NCBI RefSeq assembly: GCF_025860405.1
Contig: NZ_CP063785.1
Coordinates: 558,001 to 622,000 of the forward strand
Length of the DNA: 64,000 nt
From: Tolypothrix sp. PCC 7712
GTDB taxonomy: Bacteria; Cyanobacteriota; Cyanobacteriia; Cyanobacteriales; Nostocaceae
Reading direction: 5' to 3'
Positions 38,501-47,056 of this stretch are shown here, one piece after another; the stretch's first letter is position 1, and every line of letters starts with the position of its first letter. Both the position numbers and the translations under genes were made by a program. Below the pieces are notes generated by a model, which saw nothing but the letters and a program-made list of their open reading frames with translations, was not told the origin of the DNA and did no database searches.

Positions 38501-39104
38501 CAGTTAAATTCCCCGCCATCAAATTGACGTTATCGGTCAAATCTTTCCAGGTACCCGCCACACCCCTGACTTCGGCTTGTACTCCTAACTTACCTTCGGT
38601 TCCCACCTCTCGCGCTACCCTGGTAACTTCTGATGCAAAGGAACCCAGCCTGTCTACCATTGTGTTGACGATATTGGCAGTTTGCAGAAACTCTCCCTTC
38701 AGAGGTCTACCTTCAATTTCTGGGGCAATGGTTTGAGATAAATCGCCATTAGCTACAGCCCTAATTACCCTTGTAGTTTCTGCTGTTGGCTGCACTAAAT
38801 CTGTAATTAGTGTGTTCACAGAATTAACGCAACTTAACCACGAACCACGAACATTTCCTAAAGAAGCACGTTCCGAGACTTTGCCATCTTTACCAACTAC
38901 ATTACCGATGCGCTGTAACTCTGCCGCCATGCGCTCATTTTGGTCAATAATATCGTTGAGTGTATCGGCTATTTTTCCGGCAATTCCTGTTTGGTCAATT
39001 GGCATTCTCGCAGAGAAATCACCTTTTTTAACAGCATTTAATGTTCTTAATAGTTGTTTTAAATCTAAACTGTCGCTTTCTCTGGTTAATTGTTCAGTAG
39101 CCAT
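32511..39104 (-). CDS. Giant poly-HAMP hybrid histidine kinase
   Basis: This 2197-residue cytoplasmic protein has: two divergent HAMP-like segments (1-154), twelve tandem 92-residue repeats (155-1258) each with a [15 protein letters not shown] HAMP core and a [14 protein letters not shown] linker, a GAF domain (~1275-1420), a coiled coil (~1420-1520), HisKA with [14 protein letters not shown] (His near 1537), HATPase (~1640-1790), and three receivers starting near 1811, 1931 and 2075. The repeat plan matches the poly-HAMP (Nik1-like) kinases, which act in osmotic and stress sensing in fungi; here no membrane segment is seen. A GGGGATT-type repeat (33716-33760) encodes the linker before the first receiver. 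Upstream of it is a 578-bp intergenic region. Confidence 0.93.
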   Translation of the reverse strand: MATEQLTRESDSLDLKQLLRTLNAVKKGDFSARMPIDQTGIAGKIADTLNDIIDQNERMAAELQRIGNVVGKDGKVSERASLGNVRGSWLSCVNSVNTLITDLVQPTAETTRVIRAVANGDLSQTIAPEIEGRPLKGEFLQTANIVNTMVDRLGSFASEVTRVAREVGTEGKLGVQAEVRGVAGTWKDLTDNVNLMAGNLTAQVRNIAEVATAIANGDLSKKITVNVKGEILELKNTVNTMVDQLNSFASEVTRVAREVGTEGKLGVQAEVRGVAGTWKDLTDNVNLMAGNLTAQVRNIAEVTTAVANGDLSKKITVNVKGEILELKNTVNIMVDQLNSFASEVTRVAREVGAEGKLGGQAEVRGVAGTWKDLTDSVNFMAGSLTAQVRNIAEVTTAVANGDLSKKITVDVKGEILELKNTINTMVDQLNSFASEVTRVAREVGTEGKLGVQAEVRGVAGTWKDLTDNVNLMAGNLTAQVRNIAEVTTAVANGDLSKKITVDVKGEILELKNTVNIMVDQLNSFASEVTRVAREVGAEGKLGGQAEVRGVAGTWKDLTDSVNFMAGSLTAQVRNIAEVTTAVATGDLSKKITVDVKGEILELKNTINTMVDQLNSFASEVTRVAREVGSEGKLGVQADVRGVAGTWKDLTDSVNFMAGSLTAQVRNIAEVTTAVATGDLSKKITVDVKGEILELKNTINTMVDQLSSFASEVTRVAREVGTEGKLGVQAEVRGVAGTWKDLTGAVNMMAGNLTDQVRNIAEVATAIANGDLSKKITVQVKGEILELKNTINIMVDQLNSFASEVTRVAREVGSEGKLGVQADVRGVAGTWKDLTDSVNFMAGSLTAQVRNIAAVTTAVANGDLSKKISVDVKGEILELKNTVNTMVDQLNSFASEVTRVAREVGTEGKLGVQAEVKGVAGTWKDLTDSVNFMAGSLTAQVRNIAEVTTAVANGDLSKKITVDVKGEILELKNTINTMVDQLNSFASEVTRVAREVGTEGKLGVQAYVRGVAGTWKDLTDNVNSMAGNLTAQVRNIAEVTKAVANGDLSKKITVDVRGEILELKDTINTMVDQLSSFASEVTRVAREVGTEGKLGGQAQVQGVAGTWKDLTDNVNSMAGNLTAQVRGIARVVTAVANGDLKRKLMLDAKGEIETLAETINEMIDTLATFANQVTTVAREVGIEGKLGGQARVPGAAGTWKDLTDNVNELAATLTTQLRAIAEVATAVTKGDLTRSIAVEALGEVAILKDNINQMIANLRETTQKNTEQDWLKTNLAKFTRMLQGQRDLETVSKLILSELAPLVGAQHGVFYMMEAADNQAFLKLLSSYAYRERRHLANRFYMGEGLVGQCALEKERILLTEVPGDYVKISSGLGEAAPLNAVVLPVLFEGQVTAVIELASFRRFSEIHLTFFDQLTESIAIVLNTIAASMRTEELLKQSQSLAEELQTQQNELRETNKRLEQQAQSLKASEDLLKGQQEELQQTNAELEEKAELLALQKKEVERKNLEIEQARRSLEEKAEQLALSSKYKSEFLANMSHELRTPLNSLLILAKLLTDNVEGNLTTKQVEYSQTIYSAGTDLLTLINDILDLAKIESGTMSIDMNQMLFSELGEQLERTFGQIAQNKGLAFNVEFAPELPQTIYTDAKRLQQVLKNLLSNAFKFTETGEVRLRVEVAKQGWSQSQETLNRAQAVIAFSVSDTGIGIAPEKQKVIFEAFQQADGSTSRKYGGTGLGLSISREIARLFGGEIKLVSHPNQGSTFTFYLPQLSPESRVLSTEPLSVRTQPNPQYPVPNPQSLMDDRSILAEDDRVLLIVEDDINFARILLDMARQQGFKAITAQNGRIGLTLAQQYLPSAILLDIRLPEIDGWTVLDRLKHNPRTRHIPVHIMTVEEGRQRGLQLGAIAYLQKPLTSEIISEALTKIKGFIERRVKSLLVVEDDENQRHSIVELIGNSDVTTTAVGTGADALEAIRTQHFDCLVLDLGLPDMTGFELIEQIKQLPHGENLPVIVYTGQELNRVQETELRRIADTIIVKDVRSPERLLDETALFLHRVQANLPAPKREILEQLHARDYLLTGKKVLIVDDDVRNIFALTSMLERYQMQVLYAENGREGIRTLETTPDIDVVLMDVMMPEMDGYETTRLIRQNHQFRALPIIALTAKAMQGDREKCIEAGASDYITKPVDTEQLLSLLRVWLYR
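35331..38642 (-). repeat. Twelve tandem 276-bp coding repeats
   Basis: Within the poly-HAMP kinase gene the sequence repeats with an exact 276-bp period (92 codons), twelve times, with no length change between units. Neighbouring units are so similar that each is recognisable by eye, and repeats 2-3 and 4-5 form a near-identical 552-bp pair (NLMAGN-type followed by NFMAGS-type units). The last, twelfth unit is the most diverged. Confidence 0.95.
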
Positions 39105-39682
39105 AGCCTTATCCTTAAGGAATTTATATATATTTGATCCCCCGTTTGTTTGGCGGGGCTAGTGTTAAGTTCATCATTGGCGCTCTTTGCTTTGGGGAAA
39201 CTTAACCCTATGCTGAAACCCATTAAATAAGGCTGCTGCCAACACTTCTTGGAACACCATTTAGCCAATCATAACTTTTTCATAATCCTTAAGGTAGCTG
39301 CTAAAAGCAGATTTTTTACGGCATATATATCAATAGTTTGATTGCCTATTTCTTTAGACATATTTCTAAAGGAATATTATTCAGCGAGAACCGGTTAATA
39401 TTTCTTTGCAAATAACAATACTTAGAACAAAAAATGCACTGGCAATGCAATCAGTACGGATAAATGTAATTTCATCCTAGATAGAGGGATGTAATTACAT
39501 CAGATCAACTTTTAATGTTACCTTTATAAACTGAGATTTTTATATATTAGTTTCATAAACTCCAGGTGATTTACTGAGATAATAAATTCCGAATAATTAC
39601 CCTATTAGTTTTTTGATTATTCCCATAAAAATGAATTATCCCTAATAGGGATTCGACAGAAATCTATTACTTCTCTTCAGAA
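39105..39682. promoter_or_regulatory. Divergent control region with two palindromes
   Basis: This 578-bp gap separates the poly-HAMP kinase from the surface-protein gene. A 14-bp perfect palindrome, GATGTAATTACATC, lies at 39488-39501. A second inverted repeat, ATCCC (39638-39642) and GGGAT (39648-39652) around TAATA, lies 31 bases before the surface-protein start, with another CCCTATTAG at 39600-39608. Either may be a regulator-binding site or a leader hairpin. I see no gene here. Confidence 0.4.
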
Positions 39683-40633
39683 ATGAAAGTTAAAAAAATA
39701 TCCAGCTTTTTAAAAGTTGCTATCACCACAGTTGGTATTCTTTCTGTAGCTCAAGGAGCTTATGCTGGTAGTTTAACGGGATCAGCATTTAGCATATCTT
39801 TAGAATGTTTAAACGATAGTACTGGTCTTCTCTTGGGATCAAATCCTACTGATGCTAACGGTTGGCAGTATGCATTTGATTCCAATGCAGATGGGATGAA
39901 TGGTAACTACTGGGTTGGTGCAGCACCTGGACAAGTAAATCCCTATGATATTTCCGGTATGGCTGTCAAAGAAACTGCTGACAGCGTAATTATTGCTATC
40001 AATGGCAATATGAAGTTAACCGGAGAAGCCGAAGCTGGAGCTGCTGGTGGTCAGATTGGTTATGGCGACTTATTCTTTAATACGTCTGGCAAAACCTTTC
40101 TAAATGCGATGAATAGCGGAGATTTATATGGTATCCGCTTCGCTTCTGCGAATGCTTCTGGTGTACAACAACTTGGTGTTTATAGCGGGGTTCAAGCAAA
40201 AACTGTTACTGACATTAAAGAAGGCTATACTGTCCAAACTTATGGAGGTTTAGCAGGTGGTAGCAATTCCTATGAATCTCAAGTTAAGACAGGTGGTGGT
40301 ACTGTAGGTTACGGCGATTTAACTAGCGCTTACTTTACTAATAACGGACAGAATAACAGCTTTAACCTGAATGAAATAGCTTCTGGAAATTATTTAACTG
40401 GAATCTCATTCCTATCCCAAGGAGCGATTACACAACAACTTCTGAGTACTGGCTACGATAGCAGCAAATTCCAAGGTACCCAGACTATAGCTTTCCAATT
40501 TAGCAAATCTGCTATCTCTCAAGCCGTTCCCGAATCTTCTACTGCTGCTGGACTAACAATTTTTGGATTAGCTTTCGCTGGTAGCCAAATCCGTAAAAAA
40601 TATAAACTTAGTGCAAATCAAAAACTAGCATAA
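39683..40633 (+). CDS. Exosortase-dependent (PEP-CTERM-like) surface protein
   Basis: A signal peptide (VAITTVGILSVAQGAYA, about residues 12-28) is followed by a Gly/Asn/Ser-rich body with beta-strand pattern and an Asp-rich segment FDSNADGMNGNYW near residue 73. The end is a sorting tail: AVPESSTAAGLTIFGLAF and the basic RKKYK. The tripartite motif is VPExSTxxG then a hydrophobic span then basic residues, read here as P-E-S rather than P-E-P. It would be cut and anchored by an exosortase in the cell envelope; the family resembles the XDD-type cyanobacterial surface proteins. A terminator hairpin lies at 40824-40864. Confidence 0.82.
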   Translation: MKVKKISSFLKVAITTVGILSVAQGAYAGSLTGSAFSISLECLNDSTGLLLGSNPTDANGWQYAFDSNADGMNGNYWVGAAPGQVNPYDISGMAVKETADSVIIAINGNMKLTGEAEAGAAGGQIGYGDLFFNTSGKTFLNAMNSGDLYGIRFASANASGVQQLGVYSGVQAKTVTDIKEGYTVQTYGGLAGGSNSYESQVKTGGGTVGYGDLTSAYFTNNGQNNSFNLNEIASGNYLTGISFLSQGAITQQLLSTGYDSSKFQGTQTIAFQFSKSAISQAVPESSTAAGLTIFGLAFAGSQIRKKYKLSANQKLA

Positions 40634-40823
40634 TCCCAATATGCTAAATCAAGCAGCAGATTCAAAGCTTGAAATTACCATTCACTATCACTTTCTCAAC
40701 TGATATAGCAATCCAGTTTGATTTCTGAAATTACTTGCATAAAAACGGGACAAGGGACGGGGAATAGGGGACAGGGAATCAAGGTATACCTAGCTTTTAA
40801 AAAATCAAAGACGATTCCTATCC

Positions 40824-40864
40824 ATACCTGATGTTGTTGTGATGACAATATCAGGTATTTTTTT
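40824..40864 (+). terminator. Intrinsic terminator after surface-protein gene
   Basis: ATACCTGAT (40824-40832) pairs with ATCAGGTAT (40850-40858), with additional TTGT/ACAA pairing inside, followed by TTTTTTT. It sits 190 bases after the stop codon of the surface protein and is the only strong terminator there, leaving a long 3-prime untranslated region. Confidence 0.85.
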
Positions 40865-40966
40865 CTCAATTATCCCTAGGTTAGCCAGGTGAATTGAACA
40901 AAAAAACCTATATTAGAGGATAAGCGATCGCCCATCAAAATTTTTTGTCAATCATTGTTGACTATT

Positions 40967-41169
40967 TGTAACAATACTGTTAAATTTAGTTACATAAGTT
41001 AAACCAAAAGCAAGCACAGCAGATATAACACCAACGACACAATATTTTTATTTGTGGTAGTCCTTGTTTTGCCTGCTTCAACTGTTAACTCAAAGTTTTC
41101 CTTTTCAATCGCTGTATCTAATCGTCATTTTGACTTCTCCATAGCCTCGGTGCTTAACCGAGGTTTTTT
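40967..41169 (+). ncRNA. Candidate small RNA with own promoter and terminator
   Basis: A promoter-like pair, TTGACT (near 40960-40965) with TAAATT 17 bases downstream, is followed by about 170 bases with no open frame and a textbook terminator: CCTCGG (41145-41150), loop TGCTTAA, CCGAGG (41158-41163), then TTTTTT. The predicted transcript would be about 175-180 nt starting near 40990. No known small RNA family is recognised. The size is in the range of 6S RNA, but I cannot see its closing stem. Confidence 0.4.
41145..41169 (+). terminator. Orphan intrinsic terminator
   Basis: Six GC-rich pairs (CCTCGG/CCGAGG) with a seven-base loop and a T6 tail. No coding gene ends within 500 bases upstream on this strand, because the surface-protein gene has its own terminator at 40824-40864, so the terminator likely belongs to an RNA gene. 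Confidence 0.8.
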
Positions 41170-41177
41170 ATTGTTCG

Positions 41178-41400
41178 ATGAGGGAGATGAGGGAGATGAG
41201 GGAGATGAGGGAGATTAGGGAGATTAGGGAGATTAGGGAGATTAGGGGGACAAAGAGGGGATTACCATTACCCATTACCCATTACCCATTACCCATTACC
41301 CATTACCCATTACCCATTACCCATTACCCATTACCCATTACCCATTCCCCATTACCCATTCCCCATTCCCCATTCCCCATTCCCCATTCCCCATTAACAA
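41178..41400. repeat. Composite GAGGGAGAT nonamer and ATTACCC heptamer array
   Basis: GAGGGAGAT/GGGAGATTA nonamers run from about 41178 to 41245. From 41267 at least eleven perfect ATTACCC heptamers follow, then ATTCCCC variants to 41395. The composite (nonamer then heptamer) recurs at 61938-62036 and inside the debranching-enzyme gene at 20188-20289. An apparent 77-codon ORF across it is only repeat read-through. Confidence 0.95.
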
Positions 41401-41407
41401 ACACCAA

Positions 41408-42463
41408 TTAACTATTTTTCGGTTTACGCACTTTTTTAGAAACAATAGGCCCGAGAATTTGGTTAAGACTTTGCAATTGTTCTGCTGTACCCATACAGAT
41501 CAGGGTATCTCCAGGCATTAAAACAGTATCACCGGTAGGGCCGCCGATTAAATTACCATCAAGGCGACGGATGGCGAGAACTAACGCCCCTGTTTGCGAT
41601 CGCAATTTAGCTTTTTGCAAACTTTGTCCCACAAAAGGACAAAAAGCTGGGTCTAGCAAAAATTCTTCCATGTACAGCTGGCGGTCTGTACCTGTAAGAA
41701 TACCATCAACAAAGTCTAAAATTTGGGGTCTGAGGGCGGCTGCGGCCATACGTTTACCGCCAGTGATATAGGGCGAAATCACCGCATCTGCACCAGCGCG
41801 TTGTAACTTCTGCAAAGCTTCTTCTGTACTTGCTCTTGCGATCGCTCGAATTGCTGGATTAAGTGTTTTAGCAGATAGTACAGTGTATAAATTTTCAGCA
41901 TCTGAAGGTAGAGCAGCAACAATACACATCGCTCTTTCTATGCCGACCTTCAAAAGTGTGTCATCTAATGTGGCATCACCTTGGAATACTACATAACCTT
42001 CTGTTTGCGCTCTTTGAACAGATTCAACCTCAGAATCAATGACGACAAAATTTACACCTTCAGCCCGAAATTCTTTGGCGATTTGGCGACCTGTGCGACT
42101 AAACCCACAAATAATGTAATGTCCTGATAACGATTCCATTATGCGCCTCTGTTGCCGTAGTCGAATTCCTTCTTGAAAGTAGCCTTCAATCACAGCTTCT
42201 GTAAATCTATTGACAATGTAACCGATATTGATGACACCCATCAAAATTAAGGCAATGGTAAATAACCTACCGCGATTACCTAGCGGGTGTGTTTCGCCAT
42301 ATCCCACAGTCGCCAGGGTAATTACCGTCATATAAGCAGCATCTTCCCATGACCACCCCTCCACCAGGCTGTACCACAAAGTCCCAATCATGAAAACACA
42401 ACCAAGAGCGATTGCTCCTGCCATCAACTCCTTTTGGATACGTTGATATTTTTGCTCAGGCAT
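41408..42463 (-). CDS. Potassium channel with RCK (TrkA-N/C) domain
   Basis: The start is set at ATG 42463 (MPEQKYQRIQKELMAG), or possibly GTG 42472 (GAGGT 10 bases upstream); codons further upstream come from GGGACT repeats. TM1 is GAIALGCVFMIGTLWYSLV, the pore helix and filter read ITLATVGYGE (T-V-G-Y-G), and TM2 is IALILMGVINIGYIV. A Rossmann RCK domain (HYIICGFSRTGRQIA) and a TrkA-C domain (AFCPFVGQSL) follow, a MthK-like one-subunit-of-four design gated by ligand binding. It would give regulated K+ flux across the cytoplasmic membrane. Confidence 0.9.
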   Translation of the reverse strand: MPEQKYQRIQKELMAGAIALGCVFMIGTLWYSLVEGWSWEDAAYMTVITLATVGYGETHPLGNRGRLFTIALILMGVINIGYIVNRFTEAVIEGYFQEGIRLRQQRRIMESLSGHYIICGFSRTGRQIAKEFRAEGVNFVVIDSEVESVQRAQTEGYVVFQGDATLDDTLLKVGIERAMCIVAALPSDAENLYTVLSAKTLNPAIRAIARASTEEALQKLQRAGADAVISPYITGGKRMAAAALRPQILDFVDGILTGTDRQLYMEEFLLDPAFCPFVGQSLQKAKLRSQTGALVLAIRRLDGNLIGGPTGDTVLMPGDTLICMGTAEQLQSLNQILGPIVSKKVRKPKNS

Positions 42464-42732
42464 TGAGTACACAATTCTTTCACCTCTGCCAATGGTTAGG
42501 GAATAAAGGGACTGGGGACTGGGGGCTAGGGACTGGGAAAAGCAACGGGGCCGGGAGCAGGGGGAGAAATAATTAATGACAAACACCAATTACCAATTAC
42601 CAATTACCAATTACCAAACCCCAGATGACAAATGACAAATGACAAAATCCCAAGAAAATAGTCGATATTTTGGAAGGTTTCTAGGACACTAGTAGATAAC
42701 TATACGATCGCAGATTTTCACAAGGAGCGGTA

Positions 42733-44016
42733 GTGAGCATAGAAACTCTGGTTGACGCAGCCACCATGCCCCCACAGTCAAATACTTTACCATCTAGTCC
42801 GTTTGACCCCAACAGCTTTGATGAAGCAGTTATGTCCACCTATGGGCGATTTCCTATCGCCCTAGAACGGGGCGCAGGATGTAAGGTGTGGGATACTGAG
42901 GGGCGGGAATATTTGGATTTTGTGGCTGGAATTGCTACTTGTACTTTGGGACACGCCCATCCAGCAATGGTAGAAGCGGTTACACGGCAAATTCAAAAGC
43001 TGCATCACGTTTCTAATTTGTATTACATTCCCGAACAAGGTGAATTGGCAAAATGGATTATTCAACATTCCTGTGCTGATCGCGTATTTTTCTGTAACTC
43101 TGGTGCGGAAGCTAACGAAGCAGCAATTAAATTAGCACGAAAATACGCCCATACTGTATTAGAAATTGAAAGACCAATCATTTTAACTGCTAATGCTAGT
43201 TTCCACGGGCGGACTTTAGCGACAATTACCGCAACTGGACAACCCAAGTATCAAAAATACTTTGATCCCTTGGTTCCTGGTTTCCACTATGTGCCATACA
43301 ACGATATTGCTGCGGTAGAGGCGGCGATTAGCGAACTTGATGAAGGTGATTACCGTGTAGCCGCGATTCTTTTAGAACCGTTGCAAGGGGAAGGTGGCGT
43401 TCGTCCTGGCGATGTGGCTTACTTTAAAAAGCTACGGCAGATTTGCGATGAAACTGGCATTTTATTGATTTTCGATGAAGTGCAAGTGGGAATGGGACGC
43501 AGTGGGAAGTTATGGGGTTACGAACATCTCGGTGTGGAACCGGATATTTTCACCAGTGCAAAAGGACTGGGCGGTGGTATCCCTATCGGCGCAATGATGA
43601 GTAAAAAATTCTGCGATGTTTTTCAACCAGGGGAACACGCCAGCACATTTGGAGGTAATCCTTTTGTTTGTGGCGTGGCGCTAACTGTCTGTCAAACCAT
43701 CGAAAAAGAAAATATTTTACAGAACGTGCAAGATAGAGGTGAACAACTGCGAAATGGCTTAAAAGCGATCGCAGCTAAATATCCCAATCACATTGCTGAC
43801 GTTCGCGGCTGGGGTTTAATCAACGGACTCGAATTGCAAGCAGATATCACGCTAACAGCAGCTGATATTGTCAAAACTGCGATCGCAGAGGGTGTATTGC
43901 TAGTCCCAGCCGGGCCAAAAGTTGTCCGCTTTGTACCGCCATTGATTGTCACAGAACAAGAAATCAACACAGCCTTACAAGCCGTTGACAAAGCTCTGGC
44001 TAATGTTAACGCGTAG
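42733..44016 (+). CDS. argD: Acetylornithine aminotransferase
   Basis: This PLP enzyme transfers an amino group to N-acetylglutamate semialdehyde in arginine synthesis and is the step after argC. The start is GTG (VSIETLVDAATM) after AAGGAGCGGTA. Conserved parts include YFCNSGAEANEAAIK-like VFFCNSGAEANEAAIKLAR, IFDEVQVGMGRSGKL, and the PLP lysine in TSAKGLGGGIPIGAM. The 427-residue length is standard. A terminator-like hairpin follows at 44049-44110. Confidence 0.95.
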   Translation: MSIETLVDAATMPPQSNTLPSSPFDPNSFDEAVMSTYGRFPIALERGAGCKVWDTEGREYLDFVAGIATCTLGHAHPAMVEAVTRQIQKLHHVSNLYYIPEQGELAKWIIQHSCADRVFFCNSGAEANEAAIKLARKYAHTVLEIERPIILTANASFHGRTLATITATGQPKYQKYFDPLVPGFHYVPYNDIAAVEAAISELDEGDYRVAAILLEPLQGEGGVRPGDVAYFKKLRQICDETGILLIFDEVQVGMGRSGKLWGYEHLGVEPDIFTSAKGLGGGIPIGAMMSKKFCDVFQPGEHASTFGGNPFVCGVALTVCQTIEKENILQNVQDRGEQLRNGLKAIAAKYPNHIADVRGWGLINGLELQADITLTAADIVKTAIAEGVLLVPAGPKVVRFVPPLIVTEQEINTALQAVDKALANVNA

Positions 44017-44048
44017 GTCATGGTATAACAAACACAATTAATCTAGGG

Positions 44049-44110
44049 TGGGCACTACTGGCAATCTAGCTGAGAAGCAAATATCTGGGCAGTGCCCATC
44101 TTATTTTTTA
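44049..44110 (+). terminator. Terminator-like stem after argD
   Basis: TGGGCACT (44049-44056) pairs with AGTGCCCA (44091-44098) over a 34-base loop, then TCTTATTTTTTAT. The stem lies 33 bases past the argD stop, and the region 44114-44357 contains no gene. Confidence 0.65.
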
Positions 44111-44357
44111 TATGGGAGTAATGGCATAACACTACTCAGTTAAGCGTTTTGAACTCAAGATTGGTTTTGGGGAAAAGGTTAAAGGTTAAGGGTTAAAGGT
44201 TTTTTCTTTCCCTTGAACCATTCCCCTTTTCCCCTTCACCGACAAGCTTAGTACTATTGTACTATAAACTCAAGCAAGATACTAAGTACTCAATGTTATA
44301 AATTGTTACCCATATTCAGCCAAGAGCGTACTGAAAAGCACCCAAATGAAGTTCCAA

Positions 44358-45206
44358 CTACAAATTGATTGGGGTTGTATTCATTACACCTTGCAAAAGA
44401 TAATTTGATAATTCACAAAATCCTTCGCCTTCCGCAGTGCTAGTTACATAAGCAGGCTGATACTGTAGCTGATTAGCATATTCCAATACATTCGCTACGC
44501 CTACAGAGATGGGAAAATAACACCGATCAAATAAACTTTCATCATTAGGACTATCACCCACTGTCACAATTTGTTCTGAAGAATATTGCGGCCAATTTTT
44601 CTGTAATACTTGCAACAAACCTACAGCTTTATCTTGAGTTTGCGGTTTAATATGACACTGTACATTACTGTAAGTAAATCCCCATCCCATTTCTTGACAT
44701 AAATGACTCAGGGTTTGTAATTCTGTGGTATTTAAGGATGCGACATCAAAAGTCCAATCGGTGATGCGAAATCGATTGTCAGTAGATTCTCGGATTTGCG
44801 GAAACTGATTTTGTAATTGCTCAAAAGCCGCAGCTAAATTTTGACGATGGCTGACTAAGTCAGAAATGGCTGTTAGTGCTACTGGCTGATCGCTCCCCGC
44901 AGGATAAAATAAACCGCCATTTTCTGCGATCGCACCTGCTACAGGCATTAAGCTACTGAGTCCACTCACCCACCCAGCAGAGCGCCCAGTCACAATTAGC
45001 ACTTTAATATTGGCTGCTGCTAAATTTTCTAAAGCTTGCAAAAGGTTACTGGTAAATTTACCTTTTCTGGTTAAGGTGCCATCCATATCCGTAGCCACCA
45101 GTTGAATCTTTTGCCAACAACTTGAGTTCGCTTCAGACAAGGGTAAGAGATTTATGAAACCTTTATCATCAGGGCTAAGGTGTGTGTACATATACGATTT
45201 AGTCAA
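44358..45206 (-). CDS. HAD-IIB family sugar-phosphatase-like protein
   Basis: The catalytic Asp motif ATDMDGTLTRKG lies near residue 38, the second motif KVLIVTGRSAGW follows, and VGDSPNDESLFDRC marks the fourth motif, so the protein is a Cof-type/MPGP/SPP-like HAD hydrolase. Cap type IIB. In cyanobacteria the nearest roles are mannosylglycerate or sucrose phosphate dephosphorylation; no synthase is adjacent to decide. About 30 residues precede the first motif, an unusually long N-terminus, so a later start is possible. Confidence 0.8.
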   Translation of the reverse strand: MTKSYMYTHLSPDDKGFINLLPLSEANSSCWQKIQLVATDMDGTLTRKGKFTSNLLQALENLAAANIKVLIVTGRSAGWVSGLSSLMPVAGAIAENGGLFYPAGSDQPVALTAISDLVSHRQNLAAAFEQLQNQFPQIRESTDNRFRITDWTFDVASLNTTELQTLSHLCQEMGWGFTYSNVQCHIKPQTQDKAVGLLQVLQKNWPQYSSEQIVTVGDSPNDESLFDRCYFPISVGVANVLEYANQLQYQPAYVTSTAEGEGFCELSNYLLQGVMNTTPINL

Positions 45207-45295
45207 AGTAATAAAAAATAGTAATAATACCGCAAATTAGCATACAAAATTTGGGCACTCTAGCATCAGGAATTAAGTTTAGCAGTTTGTCAATC

Positions 45296-46129
45296 ATGTA
45301 CAATTTGATTTTTGCAGCCCAAACTTCAGCGGGAAAAGCTAAAAAGACAACCCAAGAAGTACCATCAAAAGCACCACAAAACGCTCCACCGCCGATATTC
45401 ATGTTTACCTCTGGAGGGTTGTTGTTAGCAGTGATTGCTTTAGTTGCCTATGGCAAATACCTGAAGACTCAACTAGATAAAAAACTCAAGTTTGAACAAT
45501 TCCGCACCCGAGAACTAGAAAAGAAGTTTAAGCTGGCGCTAGAAACCATTCGCAAAATGGAAACAAATCCCGATTTGGTTAACTCCCGGGATTTCAACTT
45601 AGATTATCTGCGGATGCGGATGGCAGAAGAGGTATTTCACTTTGCGATCGTTAATCAAATTAAAATTCAAGTAAAAGAAAAAATTTCTCAAGCTCTACGT
45701 CCCAATCAATCCCAGCAAGGATCTGTAGGGATTGCTACTAATACCGGACGACAAGTTGATGAAACTTTTGATGTTGAATATGAAACTGGTACTCCACCAA
45801 ACATGGCGAAGCGAGTACTATTTCGCGTCCAAGTTCGCTTAATGAAGTTACCAACACAAGCGACTTCTGCCACTATTAGCCAAATTATTGATTGTATCGA
45901 AACTTACCTTAGCCCCACAGACGATGAAGATACTTGGCAACCCACAATTCAAGGACGGATTGCTAATATGCATTGGGATCAGAAAGCTAAACCTACTCCT
46001 TTGTTAGTGCTAGAGCAATCAAACGATGGTGTCAATGTCTCTTTCCGTACTAGCCGTCAAGCTACTCCTGGTAAGAATGCGCCGCAGCAGCCTGTAGCTA
46101 AACAATCAGGCCACGCTAATAATCATTGA
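45296..46129 (+). CDS. Membrane-anchored conserved cyanobacterial protein
   Basis: The ATG at 45296 (MYNLIFAAQTSAGKAKK) is chosen over the TTG at 45251. One hydrophobic span (SGGLLLAVIALVAYGKYL, about residues 39-56) is followed by a charged coiled stretch (KKLKFEQFRTRELEKKFKLA) and a mixed domain to the end. The C-terminal part lists DETFDVEYETGTPPNMAKRV and ETYLSPTDDEDTW. I know no function; it is likely a thylakoid- or plasma-membrane protein with its bulk on the cytoplasmic side. It is divergent from the HAD gene with 90 bases between. Confidence 0.7.
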   Translation: MYNLIFAAQTSAGKAKKTTQEVPSKAPQNAPPPIFMFTSGGLLLAVIALVAYGKYLKTQLDKKLKFEQFRTRELEKKFKLALETIRKMETNPDLVNSRDFNLDYLRMRMAEEVFHFAIVNQIKIQVKEKISQALRPNQSQQGSVGIATNTGRQVDETFDVEYETGTPPNMAKRVLFRVQVRLMKLPTQATSATISQIIDCIETYLSPTDDEDTWQPTIQGRIANMHWDQKAKPTPLLVLEQSNDGVNVSFRTSRQATPGKNAPQQPVAKQSGHANNH

Positions 46130-46156
46130 TTCTTGTAGGGTGCAGCTCTTTCTACT

Positions 46157-46894
46157 TTATGAGTTCTGATTTCTCAAGCCAGAATCGTAATGGCTGACTA
46201 CACTTTGAGAATCGCGAGCTAAAAGCCCATCTTCCATTTCTACAATGCGATCGGCTATATCTAAAATGCGGTTGTCATGTGTTACCAACAAAATAGACGT
46301 TCCTTGGTCTTTGGCAAGGCGTTGCATGATTTCTACAACATCCCGTCCGGATTGTTTGTCTAAAGCTGCTGTTGGTTCGTCTGCTAGTACAAGGGGAGGA
46401 TGATTCACCAAGGCGCGAGCGATCGCAATTCTTTGTTTTTGACCACCAGAAAGATTGTCTGGATAGTAATTAATTCTCTCTTGTAACCCAACTGCTGTCA
46501 GCATTGCTTCTGATTTAGCAATTGCTTCGCTTTGGGCAATTTCGTCATTTAACTCTACCGCCATCTGTACATTTTGTCTGGCAGTTAAGAATCCTAGTAA
46601 ATTATGAGCTTGGAAAATATAACCTATTTTCCGGCGGACTTGCACTAACTGATTTTGACTGGCACCTAATAATTCTTCACTGAGAAATTTTAAGCTACCT
46701 TCTTGTACAGAACGTAGCCCACCAATCAAGCTCAGTAATGTAGTTTTACCTGAACCTGATGGCCCGGTCATAATTACAATTTCCCCAGCATAAATCTCTA
46801 GATTAATGTCAAATAAAATCTGTCTTTTCAGTGCGCCTCTACCATAGTAATGATTGAGATTTTTAATAGCAATTACAGGTTCTTGTCGCATCAT
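46157..46894 (-). CDS. devA: DevA-type ABC transporter ATP-binding protein
   Basis: This 245-residue ATPase belongs to the MacB/DevA group that drives glycolipid or peptide export through a DevB-TolC channel. Walker A is GPSGSGKTTLLS (near 44-55), the signature NLSGGQKQRIAIARAL, Walker B PLVLADEPTAALDK. It is the third gene of the devB-devC-devA order, 162 bases after devC. In heterocystous cyanobacteria the best-known such operon exports the heterocyst glycolipid layer; other copies have other substrates, and this copy's substrate is unknown. Confidence 0.9.
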   Translation of the reverse strand: MMRQEPVIAIKNLNHYYGRGALKRQILFDINLEIYAGEIVIMTGPSGSGKTTLLSLIGGLRSVQEGSLKFLSEELLGASQNQLVQVRRKIGYIFQAHNLLGFLTARQNVQMAVELNDEIAQSEAIAKSEAMLTAVGLQERINYYPDNLSGGQKQRIAIARALVNHPPLVLADEPTAALDKQSGRDVVEIMQRLAKDQGTSILLVTHDNRILDIADRIVEMEDGLLARDSQSVVSHYDSGLRNQNS

Positions 46895-47056
46895 AAAGTG
46901 GGTAGCTGGATGTTAAGAGTTTACGAAGGTAACTGTAGGTAACAAAATAAGTTATTAATCATCGATTATAAAATAGTATTTTTGATAAGTATTGAGCATT
47001 TATAATGATTTTAGTATTGAAAACTTTCTAAATTTATACAGCTAATATTTAATTAC

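Noticed and set aside
35323..38736. Series of similar plus-strand frames opposite the large kinase
   Set aside because: They are the complementary shadows of the twelve 276-bp repeats; the spacing is the repeat period, and the kinase frame explains them.
41260..41400. Possible CRISPR array
   Set aside because: Units are 7-9 bp perfect tandem repeats with no spacers, so they are not CRISPR; no cas gene is present.
41178..41411. 77-codon frame made of MREMRE and PITHYPL repeats
   Set aside because: Translation of tandem DNA repeats only; heptamers keep all three frames open.
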